Origin: an uncultured Porphyromonadaceae bacterium
GTDB lineage: Bacteria; Bacteroidota; Bacteroidia; Bacteroidales; Muribaculaceae
Assembly: GCA_947178565.1 (NCBI GenBank)
Contig: CAMWYV010000009.1
Coordinates: 1-12,316, forward strand
DNA length: 12,316 nt
Direction of reading: 5' to 3'
The notes under the pieces are model-generated. The model had not been told where the DNA came from, did not search any database, and saw only the letters and a list, made by a program, of their open reading frames with translations. The position numbers and the translations under genes were made by a program. Shown here one piece after another: positions 1 to 6,168 of this stretch. The stretch's first letter is position 1. The number at the start of each line of letters is the position of its first letter.

Positions 1-365
1 CACTTACAGTGCCCAATAACAGTTTTGTTGAGAACAAGGCAGGAAGCAAAGTTACCACGACCGAGGCTTTTGTCATTCCTAAGCTTTATGATTCCCAGGG
101 AAACACCGATAATGTAAGACTTCATTTCTCAATCAAGGTTGAGAATACAAATAGTGGTGAGACAATCCTTGAGCGCGATATCGTAGGCACATGGTCGCCC
201 CAGTGGGAGAAGTCAAGAATCTACACCTATAACATCAATATCACAGGATCTTCCACAGGTATCCAGCCTATCGTTTTCTCTGCCGTGCAAGATCTCTCAG
301 GAGCCTCTTCATGGGATGATTCTACTTCACTCAACATGGTATTTGGTGTCGATACAAAACAGTAA
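1..365 (+). CDS. fimbrillin-family protein, C-terminal part (5' end outside window)
   Basis: This is the last ~120 residues of a surface pilin-like protein. The frame is open to the left edge (codons start at base 3), so the GTG at 9 is internal and the true start lies outside the window. The visible part is a beta-rich sandwich tail: alternating hydrophobic strands (RLHFSIKV), then a Trp-containing strand followed by YTYNINI, and a final PIVFSAV strand with a Trp shortly after it. In FimA/Mfa-like fimbrillins the C-terminus typically shows a W..G..Y.YNI motif and a late strand ending near V..W, so the family call rests on this pattern plus the three fimbrillin lipoproteins that follow. It stops 93 bases before the next gene. 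It could be a stalk or an anchor subunit; the missing N-terminus (lipobox, protease-processing site) would decide. Confidence 0.6.
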   Translation, partial: LTVPNNSFVENKAGSKVTTTEAFVIPKLYDSQGNTDNVRLHFSIKVENTNSGETILERDIVGTWSPQWEKSRIYTYNINITGSSTGIQPIVFSAVQDLSGASSWDDSTSLNMVFGVDTKQ

Positions 366-392
366 TGGTAGCCTTATCGGCTTATATATAGC

Positions 393-420
393 GTGTACGT
401 GCCTGTGCAGGCACGTACAC
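393..420 (+). terminator. perfect inverted repeat between fimbrillin genes
   Basis: Arms GTGTACGTGCCTG (393-405) and CAGGCACGTACAC (408-420) are exact reverse complements separated by TG, giving up to 13 pairs, or 12 with a more realistic four-base loop. No T-run follows (CCCCTCATC), so it is not a classical intrinsic terminator. It lies 28 bases after the upstream stop and 39 bases before the ATG at 459. Partial termination, RNA processing or 3'-end protection that sets different subunit levels are all possible; a protein-binding palindrome cannot be excluded. Confidence 0.55.
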
Positions 421-458
421 CCCTCATCTTCTCACCCTCATCTTCAAGTTTCCGAACA

Positions 459-1463
459 ATGCATGTAAGACATATATATTACCTCTTGATATCTTTTGCA
501 CCGTGCCTCATGGTATCGTGCGCTGCTGAGCCAGACGAGCCTTCAGTCGGTAAGGAAATGCGGTTCTCTGTGCGTACTGAGGATGTAGCGTCCCGTGCAA
601 ACAATGTTTCGTTCAACTCCTTTTCCATATTCACTGACATGAAACGTGAGGACGCTCACAACAACATGGTGGTGATGGAAAATACTCCGGTGACTTTCAA
701 TCAGACATCCGACCGCTGGGAATACGGTGTGACCCAATACTGGATACCCAACTTCGAGTATTCCTTTTTGGCGATCACCCCCGGATCAGTGCTTTACGAA
801 CCGGACGCAAACTGGGGATATCTCAGCTCCCAACTTTCATTCACCTACTCTCTTCCTGATGATTATACCAGAGTCACCGACATTCTCGCCGCTACACACC
901 GCCGCAGATATACCGATGGGGAGACACCTCCGGTGATGCTTACCTTCCATCATTTACTCTCCCAGATCAATGTGGCGCCCAAATTTGACGACAATGAGTT
1001 GACTGGCTCGGACATCCTCAAGTTCCACAAGTTCGAAATCACCAATGTCTCCAGAAAGGCAAATTTCCGTCTGGCTCCTGCACCGCTTCAGACAGGCGAC
1101 CGTACCGACGACCGATTATTTGACATAAGCGGAAATGAGGGTACACTCAATTACACGGCAGTGTTCAACCCTCCCGTTCAACTCACAAACCACGGCGCCA
1201 GCAAACTCATATTTGACCAAGGGATGCTCATGCTCCCGCAGGAGTTTGCCGAAGAGTCCGGATGTTGCATCATTCTGAGCTATACGATCAATGATGACGT
1301 GGAGCAAAATCTGTTGACAATCCCGTTGGACAACATGAGATGGGAGCCCGGCATGAGCTATACCTTTAATTTCATCTTCGACAAGATGGGACTGAAGATG
1401 CAGACCCTCTCCATCACACCCTGGACTGATATCAAGAAAGATTTAACTTTCCAGATTGAATGA
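459..1463 (+). CDS. fimbrillin-family lipoprotein, single domain
   Basis: Predicted surface-exposed fimbrial subunit or anchor of 334 residues. I chose the ATG at 459 because it directly opens a lipoprotein signal: basic MHVRH, hydrophobic IYYLLISFAPCLMV, then lipobox MVSC with Cys21, followed by acidic AAEPDEP. The in-frame GTG at 393 would translate through a strong hairpin and put 22 polar residues before the signal. The mature part has the layout of the Mfa-like fimbrillin family: an early serine/arginine-containing segment (SRANN), a Trp-rich middle (DRWEYGV, QYWIPN), a HHLLSQINVAP strand where family members carry an H-x(2-4)-K/Q-V motif, and a C-terminal MSYTFNFIF strand followed by ITPW. 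The next gene begins 107 bases downstream. A pilus-anchor role is possible because it is lipidated and lacks an added C-terminal domain, but stalk or accessory roles are not excluded. Confidence 0.72.
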   Translation: MHVRHIYYLLISFAPCLMVSCAAEPDEPSVGKEMRFSVRTEDVASRANNVSFNSFSIFTDMKREDAHNNMVVMENTPVTFNQTSDRWEYGVTQYWIPNFEYSFLAITPGSVLYEPDANWGYLSSQLSFTYSLPDDYTRVTDILAATHRRRYTDGETPPVMLTFHHLLSQINVAPKFDDNELTGSDILKFHKFEITNVSRKANFRLAPAPLQTGDRTDDRLFDISGNEGTLNYTAVFNPPVQLTNHGASKLIFDQGMLMLPQEFAEESGCCIILSYTINDDVEQNLLTIPLDNMRWEPGMSYTFNFIFDKMGLKMQTLSITPWTDIKKDLTFQIE

Positions 1464-1518
1464 CCCCGTAGCCATCCCGTGCGACTGCGTTAAGCGCGGA
1501 GATACACAGTTCATGTAA

Positions 1519-1540
1519 CGGCTCCTTTCGCAGGGAGCGG
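1519..1540 (+). other. weak stem-loop in the 107-base gap before the third fimbrillin gene
   Basis: GCTCC (1521-1525) can pair with GGAGC (1534-1538) around an 8-base loop, with one further pair beyond a G.G mismatch. There is no T-run. The rest of the gap is A-rich just before the ATG at 1571 (AATAATAGAAAGAAACAGAA), the usual leader style of Bacteroidetes genes that lack a strong Shine-Dalgarno. Weak evidence; possibly a processing or attenuation structure. Confidence 0.25.
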
Positions 1541-1570
1541 TGGCACGATAAATAATAGAAAGAAACAGAA

Positions 1571-3517
1571 ATGAATATATTATCCTTATTGAGAAATACA
1601 GCGGTTGTCCTGCTGACTTGCGCGGGCATCGCATCCTGCTCGCAGGACGACCTGGATGGCGGGAGTAGCCTACTGCCTTCAGGCAAGTACCCTCTGCTGC
1701 TAACAGCCTCGATAGACGGAATGACCCCCAGCCGCTCCGACGGAAAGGACGCATGGACCAAGGGAGATACCATAGGTGTGCGGATAGGTGACGGAGAGAA
1801 GGGCTTGTATGCCCTCAACCCCGACGGCACTATTCAGGAAATGGTGCATGCCCTGCACTGGAAGAACACAGCGACCGCTACTGTCAAGGCATGGTTCCCC
1901 TACAATGACCGCCTCGATGTTTCCTTGGCAGACCAGTCGAAAGGATTCCATGACAAGGACTATCTCTATGCCGAGGCACAGAGCCAGATGTACTACAGCC
2001 AGGTACCTCTTAAGTTCAAGCATAGTATGGCAAAGGTGCAATGCAATATAATCCAGGGAGCCGACATCACTGATGAGGAGTTCAAGACTCTGACATTCAA
2101 CCTGTGGGGTTTCACAAAGGCCTCTTGGGCTGAAGGTGTGCTCACAGGAAAAGACTATGGGAAGATAACCTCCACCTCCGACCATCAGGCGCTGATTGTG
2201 CCCCAGAATATGACCGGAAAGGAACTCTTCCACATTGGCATCACCGTGTCTATCAACGGCAAAGTGGTGACACAGGAATTCTCCTACATTCCCCCCGAAG
2301 GTGAGTTTCAGAGCGGCACACGCTATCTCTATAACATCACCGTGAAGAAAGACCGCATAGATGTCAACCCACTCACCGGCAAATGGGACGACGTGGATCC
2401 TACTCCATACCCGGCCAAGGGTGCCCTGTTCAAGATTAATATGCCCAAAGATATGCCCGGTATTGATAGAACAAAGTTGACGTTTGAAAACGTTGAAAAC
2501 GAAGATCGTTTCCGCAACGGTGAAGATGATTTCTTATTATTGAGAGGTCAGGTCTTAAAAATGTACGTTCCTGCTAACGATACCGAGCGATTGAAAGAGT
2601 TCATAATGATCGGTAACAGGTCTGAGGATCAACGAACTTCTGCACCAAGTTCCATCGAAGAGCTTGAAGAGCCGGTGCATGAATACTCTTTCTTTGTGCG
2701 TTCAGAGGAAGTAAGTCTCGACCTTGTCGACATAGATCCTCGCCTTGGCTACATTTTATTTGAAGACGGTTCATGGTTTTATAGACCGGTGGAGGGCAAA
2801 ACCCCGGTCGGAGTTATTTTCTATTTAGGTCGAGGGACTGAAGGTCCTAACTATCATGAATTTACAGATAAAGAAATAATGGGTTATGCCGTTTCTATTA
2901 CTGATGCAGGTGACTATAAGTGGGGACCAACCGGAAGTTTAGTGGTGGAAGACCCTGATTATAGTGATTACTGGGGTAATAAGAATACGGTAACAATATA
3001 TTATGGTGAATTGAAGGCCTCCCAATTATCAACGATCAACTTTTTTCTGGGGTATACAGTGACTCAGAATGTAATAAAGGATTATTATTTTACACACAAT
3101 TTTGGTACCTTCTCAAGAACAAAAGATGAATATGAGGAAGAAAAATCCGACAAATACGCCGGAACCATATTTACAGGTTTATCTGACTATTCTGCAAGAG
3201 TTTCCGTTCCTTCCGGCAGTAGTGGCTGGTATATACCTGCAATGAAACAGTTAAATGCAATCGATACAAACCTGGGTGTTGTCAATAGCAGTTTGGCAAA
3301 AATTGAAGGTGCCAATCTCATCGAACTTTACTCAACAACATCGCCCAAGGCATATTGGTCTGTAAATGCTGTATCTGCGACAAGTTCGAACCCCGGGAAT
3401 TATGATAAGGCTTATTATTACCAGATGAAGGGAAAATCTACGATGACCTCGACGTCCGGGTCAAAAGACATTGAACATACACTTCGACCAATTTTGACAT
3501 TCTGGAAATCTGAATAA
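1571..3517 (+). CDS. two-domain fimbrillin lipoprotein with C-terminal Lcl_C/DUF1566-like domain (candidate tip adhesin)
   Basis: A 648-residue surface lipoprotein. Residues 1-23 form a lipoprotein signal (lipobox IASC, Cys23), followed by SQDDLD, an acidic run like the Bacteroidetes surface-export signal. Residues ~40-275 fit the fimbrillin domain: DAWTKGDTIGV near the start, VPLKFKHSMAKV in the middle, then GTRYLYNITVKKDRIDV and a closing GKWDD. Residues ~276-390 are a linker or extra beta domain I do not recognise. Residues ~394-648 resemble Lcl_C/DUF1566: YILFEDGSW (394-402), VGVIFYLG, GYAVSITDAG, GWYIPAMKQL (552-561), YWS (595-597) and a final LRPILTF. Pilins with an extra C-terminal domain usually cap the fibre, so a tip adhesin is the best inference; the ligand is unknown. 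The 5' half is GC-rich and the 3' half AT-rich. The stop is 7 bases before the next start, so the two genes are surely co-transcribed. Confidence 0.72.
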   Translation: MNILSLLRNTAVVLLTCAGIASCSQDDLDGGSSLLPSGKYPLLLTASIDGMTPSRSDGKDAWTKGDTIGVRIGDGEKGLYALNPDGTIQEMVHALHWKNTATATVKAWFPYNDRLDVSLADQSKGFHDKDYLYAEAQSQMYYSQVPLKFKHSMAKVQCNIIQGADITDEEFKTLTFNLWGFTKASWAEGVLTGKDYGKITSTSDHQALIVPQNMTGKELFHIGITVSINGKVVTQEFSYIPPEGEFQSGTRYLYNITVKKDRIDVNPLTGKWDDVDPTPYPAKGALFKINMPKDMPGIDRTKLTFENVENEDRFRNGEDDFLLLRGQVLKMYVPANDTERLKEFIMIGNRSEDQRTSAPSSIEELEEPVHEYSFFVRSEEVSLDLVDIDPRLGYILFEDGSWFYRPVEGKTPVGVIFYLGRGTEGPNYHEFTDKEIMGYAVSITDAGDYKWGPTGSLVVEDPDYSDYWGNKNTVTIYYGELKASQLSTINFFLGYTVTQNVIKDYYFTHNFGTFSRTKDEYEEEKSDKYAGTIFTGLSDYSARVSVPSGSSGWYIPAMKQLNAIDTNLGVVNSSLAKIEGANLIELYSTTSPKAYWSVNAVSATSSNPGNYDKAYYYQMKGKSTMTSTSGSKDIEHTLRPILTFWKSE

Positions 3518-3524
3518 CACGAAT

Positions 3525-5285
3525 ATGAAAAGACTTATATATATATATATGGCTGCGAGTATGTTCGTAGCATGCCAGTCAGGCTTCGATGAGCCTGTTC
3601 CGGAGCCCGACAACCACACCAAAACCGATATCATATCCATCACGGTCAGTGAAGAAATATTATCAGATGCTGCACCCCAATCGCGTGTTGCCGATGTAGG
3701 AGCTTATACCTCTTTTGAAAAAGGTGACCGCGTTGGGCTCATCATCCTCGACAAGGATGGGAATTACGTGGTGCGAAATGTGCCATACATCTATGACGGT
3801 AACAAGTGGGAGTACGACCCTGTCGGTGCCGGTGGCAAGCCTGTTCCGTACTACGAAAAAAAAATGAGCCACTATATAGTTTATTTCCCATACGTGAAAG
3901 ATGCGGATAATATAACTTCGGCCGAGGGCATCAAGAATCTCGAAGTATTCAGAGTGCGGGAAGATCAGTCGTCGGAAGAAGATTTTATCAGCTCCGACCC
4001 AATGACGTTTTCATATTCCGGAACACCAAAGAAACAACTTGACGTGACTCTACGCCATGCACGTAATTCCTTTGCACTGGATCTGAGGGTGAAAAGAAAA
4101 CTCACCACCGGAGAAACTATCCTTTACCATCCCAAAGATCTTGTTATAGAAAACGACAAGGCGGTCCGGGAGGTTTCCGCTTTCGAGGATTTCTATATCC
4201 GCATTGACGGCAAAAACCTGAAGACCTATTCGGAAGACAAGAGCGAGGAAATAAACTACACCAATATCGCGAAGGACGGAAGCTACCGCTATATCTTACC
4301 GGACGGTTTTTCCGGAACTTTTACCTGGCGCTACTATTATCATGGTAAAGCCTACGGAGGCGAGTGTAAGGTGAGTGGCGACAAAACAGGCATGAGGTAT
4401 ATAAAGGATGAGTATTTAGATTTTGGAAATTTTGAGGGAGAAAATGTCCAGCCGGGTGATTTTTATTGTAAAAAGAACGACATAGGATATCCTTTCCCTT
4501 GGGATGCGTTTGAAATTTTGGATCCTACCGATTGTATCGGTATTGTTTTCTATAATAAACATCACGTGCAGGACAAATGGCTGGACAAAAATGGGGTGGA
4601 CAAGATGGAATATCCTGAGGCGGTTTATAAGGGTACTTTTACAGCAGAAAGCAAGAAATGCCACGGATATGCGATAGCCTTGACAGATGCGCATGGAATA
4701 GCTCAAGGAGACCAGTTGAAGTGGAGGCGATATGAAGAAAATAGGGAGGATGCTAATGAGCACATTTCAGATGGGGGGACCACCTATAGGACTGCTACCA
4801 ATACATATGAGTTTACAGGATACCTTAGTCAGCTTGCTTTCAAAGCCCATGCCGAAGCTAAGGGCGTGGATCTGGCCATATTGTTTCCTGCGGCAAATGC
4901 TTGTGAACTATATGGTAAAAACCCCAGATATCCTTGGCAGGATGGATTGACAGCCCCTGCCAATACCAGCGGTTGGTTCTTACCTACTGCCGCTCAGCTT
5001 ACACAAGTATCATCGTCTTCTAATAGGAGTGCGTTTGTCAAGAGTATTCGTTTGATCAAGGCTCTTCTGCCTGATGACTGTGCTTATAAAGAATATGTAA
5101 GTTACGACTACAGTTCCTACAGAAATGTTGTTGGAGGCTTTTTGAAGCATTGGAGTTCAGCTGAATATCAATCAGTGGGTCAGGGTTATCCAACTGCATA
5201 TGGTGTAAGTCTTGATAATGGCGAGTCTGGTACTTCGTTGAGTAAAACAACAGACTTATGTGTTAGAGCAGCTCTCGCTTACTGA
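3525..5285 (+). CDS. two-domain fimbrillin-type lipoprotein with C-terminal Lcl_C/DUF1566-like domain (candidate tip adhesin)
   Basis: A 586-residue surface lipoprotein with the same architecture as its upstream neighbour. Signal peptide MKRLIYIYMAASMFVAC has a lipobox ending at Cys17 (FVAC), followed by QSGFDEP. Residues ~35-300 fit a fimbrillin domain: TSFEKGDRVGLIIL near the start, MSHYIVYFPY, LDVTLRHARNSFALDL in the middle. Residues ~308-586 resemble Lcl_C/DUF1566: PGDFYC (310-315), CIGIVFYN (337-344), HGYAIALTDA (380-389), GWFLPTAAQL (483-492), HWSSAEY (542-548) and the terminal CVRAALAY. These match the family's G-W-x-L-P-T, W-S-S-x-E and C/V-R motifs better than the upstream protein does. 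GC falls from about half before ~4380 to about one third just after. An alternating TA tract covers codons 4-9 and an A9 tract encodes part of EKKM. An adhesive or ligand-binding tip role is inferred, not shown. Confidence 0.7.
   Translation: MKRLIYIYMAASMFVACQSGFDEPVPEPDNHTKTDIISITVSEEILSDAAPQSRVADVGAYTSFEKGDRVGLIILDKDGNYVVRNVPYIYDGNKWEYDPVGAGGKPVPYYEKKMSHYIVYFPYVKDADNITSAEGIKNLEVFRVREDQSSEEDFISSDPMTFSYSGTPKKQLDVTLRHARNSFALDLRVKRKLTTGETILYHPKDLVIENDKAVREVSAFEDFYIRIDGKNLKTYSEDKSEEINYTNIAKDGSYRYILPDGFSGTFTWRYYYHGKAYGGECKVSGDKTGMRYIKDEYLDFGNFEGENVQPGDFYCKKNDIGYPFPWDAFEILDPTDCIGIVFYNKHHVQDKWLDKNGVDKMEYPEAVYKGTFTAESKKCHGYAIALTDAHGIAQGDQLKWRRYEENREDANEHISDGGTTYRTATNTYEFTGYLSQLAFKAHAEAKGVDLAILFPAANACELYGKNPRYPWQDGLTAPANTSGWFLPTAAQLTQVSSSSNRSAFVKSIRLIKALLPDDCAYKEYVSYDYSSYRNVVGGFLKHWSSAEYQSVGQGYPTAYGVSLDNGESGTSLSKTTDLCVRAALAY
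3536..3550 (+). repeat. TA dinucleotide tract in signal-peptide codons
   Basis: Fifteen bases of strict T/A alternation encode the LIYIYM part of the signal peptide of the lipoprotein starting at 3525. Gain or loss of one TA unit would shift the frame after codon 8 or so, and an in-frame ATG (codon 9, 3549-3551) sits at its end. A candidate slipped-strand (phase-variation) site; the variability itself is not visible in one sequence. Confidence 0.6.
3856..3864 (+). repeat. A9 homopolymer inside the second large lipoprotein gene
   Basis: Nine consecutive adenines after a G encode the end of E and then KK plus the A of ATG in YYEKKM. Runs of this length are prone to replication or transcriptional slippage, and a one-base change would truncate the protein within the fimbrillin domain. 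It is the longest homopolymer I noticed in the window. Confidence 0.6.
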
Positions 5286-5322
5286 CCGCCATACCGATAT
5301 TGTTATTTACATTGTACATTTA

Positions 5323-5338
5323 CCGTTGGCGACAACCG
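5323..5338 (+). terminator. weak stem-loop after the fimbrial genes
   Basis: CCGTTG (5323-5328) and CAACCG (5333-5338) can pair around GCGA with one C.C mismatch, followed by CTTTTGG. It lies ~38 bases after the stop of the last lipoprotein gene, where an operon terminator would be expected. The stem is short and the T-run poor, so the stronger terminator at 5771-5803 may instead end this transcript. Confidence 0.25.
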
Positions 5339-5350
5339 CTTTTGGACGCG

Positions 5351-5627
5351 TCATAATTTCACCTCGGTGGAGATGAATTTGCATACCGCATACTCAGCCG
5401 TGAGAGTGGAGCGGATGTCATGGCAGCGGCTACACATCTTATCGGCATTGTCAACGATAGTCTTTATATCATGTTCATCCCAGTCATCTTTCACAATTCC
5501 AACCTCATGGCTTTCGATAAAGGATACTGAGGCTGGAACTGTATTGGTCAATACCGGAGTGCAAGCGCACAATGATTCGGATGTTGTCACCATGTTCAGG
5601 TCTTATAAGACCCAAGGAATAGTCTCC
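5351..5627 (-). pseudogene. decayed glycosyltransferase C-terminus
   Basis: The - strand frame ending in TGA at 5351-5353 reads SESLCACTPVL, then a stretch ending FIESHEVGIVKDDW and a helical tail. This resembles the C-terminal half of GT4-type or related GT-B glycosyltransferases, where an E-x-L-A-x-G-x-P-V-(I/L) motif precedes a (F/V)-I-E-x-x-x-(V)-G-(I/L)-V segment. The frame is closed upstream by TAA at 5603-5605, leaving ~80 residues against the ~350 expected. In another - strand frame the bases just upstream (about 5627-5595) read GDYSLGLIRPE, which fits the strand that precedes that motif in some capsule glycosyltransferases, so a frameshift near 5592-5604 is likely. No plausible intact N-terminus follows upstream. 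It points the same way as the polysaccharide operon to its right. The alternative is a chance ORF; the overlapping + strand ORF has no recognisable features. Confidence 0.4.
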
Positions 5628-5659
5628 CTGCAGCGTACTGAGCGTGTGCGCCCTATGCT

Positions 5660-5770
5660 TGTGTTCTGATTATTGCACCTCTCCCGTACGCTTGAGAGCG
5701 CATGGCCATCTCATTTCCGAGTAGCGGGCAATCCACAAATAGCCCTCACCACGGGTTATTATAAGCAGAG
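5660..5770 (+). other. unexplained non-coding stretch upstream of a strong terminator
   Basis: No convincing gene on either strand. Small self-complementary elements exist (CTCTC 5679-5683 with GAGAG 5694-5698; alternatively CGCT 5689-5692 with AGCG 5697-5700), and CGTACG is a 6-base palindrome inside. Because a clear + strand intrinsic terminator follows, this may be the 3' UTR of the fimbrial transcript or part of a small RNA. No known RNA family is recognised. Confidence 0.2.
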
Positions 5771-5803
5771 AGACTGTCTGACAAGTTTAGGCGGTCTTTT
5801 TTT
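5771..5803 (+). terminator. intrinsic terminator, + strand
   Basis: AGACTGTCTGA (5771-5781) pairs with TTAGGCGGTCT (5787-5797) over 11 positions, including three G-U pairs, around a CAAGT loop, and runs straight into seven T residues (5797-5803). This is the best intrinsic terminator in the window. It would stop + strand transcripts from the fimbrial genes or from a small RNA upstream, and isolates the small gene at 5904. The complement lacks a downstream T-run, so it acts in one direction. Confidence 0.75.
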
Positions 5804-5903
5804 CATAATTACGTTACGGAATGAATAAAGCTTTCTTTGCGATTGCATGAACATTATAATCTGTTCCCGTGTTTGATTGGTAAATCTATAATACATTACC
5901 ACT

Positions 5904-6146
5904 ATGGACATTCAGGACATCATCAGCAGGCTCACTGCTGAATTCGGTAACAATTTCGACCTTTCAAAGGTGACAGAGGCACTCAAAGGTATTGACCTAA
6001 AGAATCTTGACTTTTCTCAGATTCTTTCAAAACTGCACGCCGACGGGCTGCTTGACAATTTGAATCTTGACAGTGTGAATAACAGCGTTATTGACGGGCT
6101 CAAAAGTAAAGCAGCCGGAATGTTGGGAGGCATATTCGGCAAATGA
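5904..6146 (+). CDS. small protein of unknown function (80 residues)
   Basis: I do not recognise this protein. It is 80 residues, starts with ATG and lies 100 bases after a terminator, so it probably has its own promoter, though no clear Bacteroidetes -33/-7 pair was found. There is no signal peptide or membrane segment. The composition is what makes it credible: two leucine/aspartate-rich helical repeats (LKGIDLKNLDFSQIL and LLDNLNLDSV), few cysteines or tryptophans, and a C-terminal Lys/Gly-rich end, KSKAAGMLGGIFGK, that looks amphipathic. It likely folds as a small helical, perhaps oligomeric, cytoplasmic or membrane-associated protein. It converges on the polysaccharide operon, with 22 bases between stop codons. 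The antisense ORF here lacks such features. Confidence 0.6.
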   Translation: MDIQDIISRLTAEFGNNFDLSKVTEALKGIDLKNLDFSQILSKLHADGLLDNLNLDSVNNSVIDGLKSKAAGMLGGIFGK

Positions 6147-6164
6147 TGATGCCTTTATATGCCT
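6128..6164. terminator. stem-loop at convergent gene junction (possible bidirectional terminator)
   Basis: AGGCATAT (6128-6135) pairs perfectly with ATATGCCT (6157-6164), and inside it GGCA (6138-6141) pairs with TGCC (6150-6153) around an 8-base loop. The stop codon of the small + strand gene (6144-6146) sits in the loop, and the stop of the - strand glycosyltransferase (6169-6171) lies just outside. The two convergent units therefore share one structure. No strong T-run follows in either direction, so termination strength is uncertain. Confidence 0.45.
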
Positions 6165-6168
6165 TGAA

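Noticed and set aside
393..458. In-frame GTG start at 393 for the second fimbrillin gene
   Set aside because: It lies in the arm of a perfect hairpin and adds 22 polar residues before an obvious lipoprotein signal that begins at the ATG at 459.
1432..1830. Two overlapping - strand ORFs across the gap before the third fimbrillin gene
   Set aside because: They overlap two real genes on the other strand and have Arg/Ser/Pro-rich composition with no motif; likely chance ORFs.
1700..2233. - strand ORF of 177 codons within the third fimbrillin gene
   Set aside because: Antisense shadow of a well-supported lipoprotein gene; its Cys/His/Leu-rich composition is typical of out-of-frame translation.
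5367..5669. + strand 100-codon ORF
   Set aside because: No recognisable motif, no plausible leader, and it lies opposite the glycosyltransferase-like - strand frame, which has better family resemblance.
5836..5864. Possible Bacteroidetes-type promoter (TTTG, then TAATCTGT) before the small gene
   Set aside because: The -7 element deviates from TAnnTTTG and the spacing of about 17 bases is shorter than the usual 19-21, so it is not reported as a feature.
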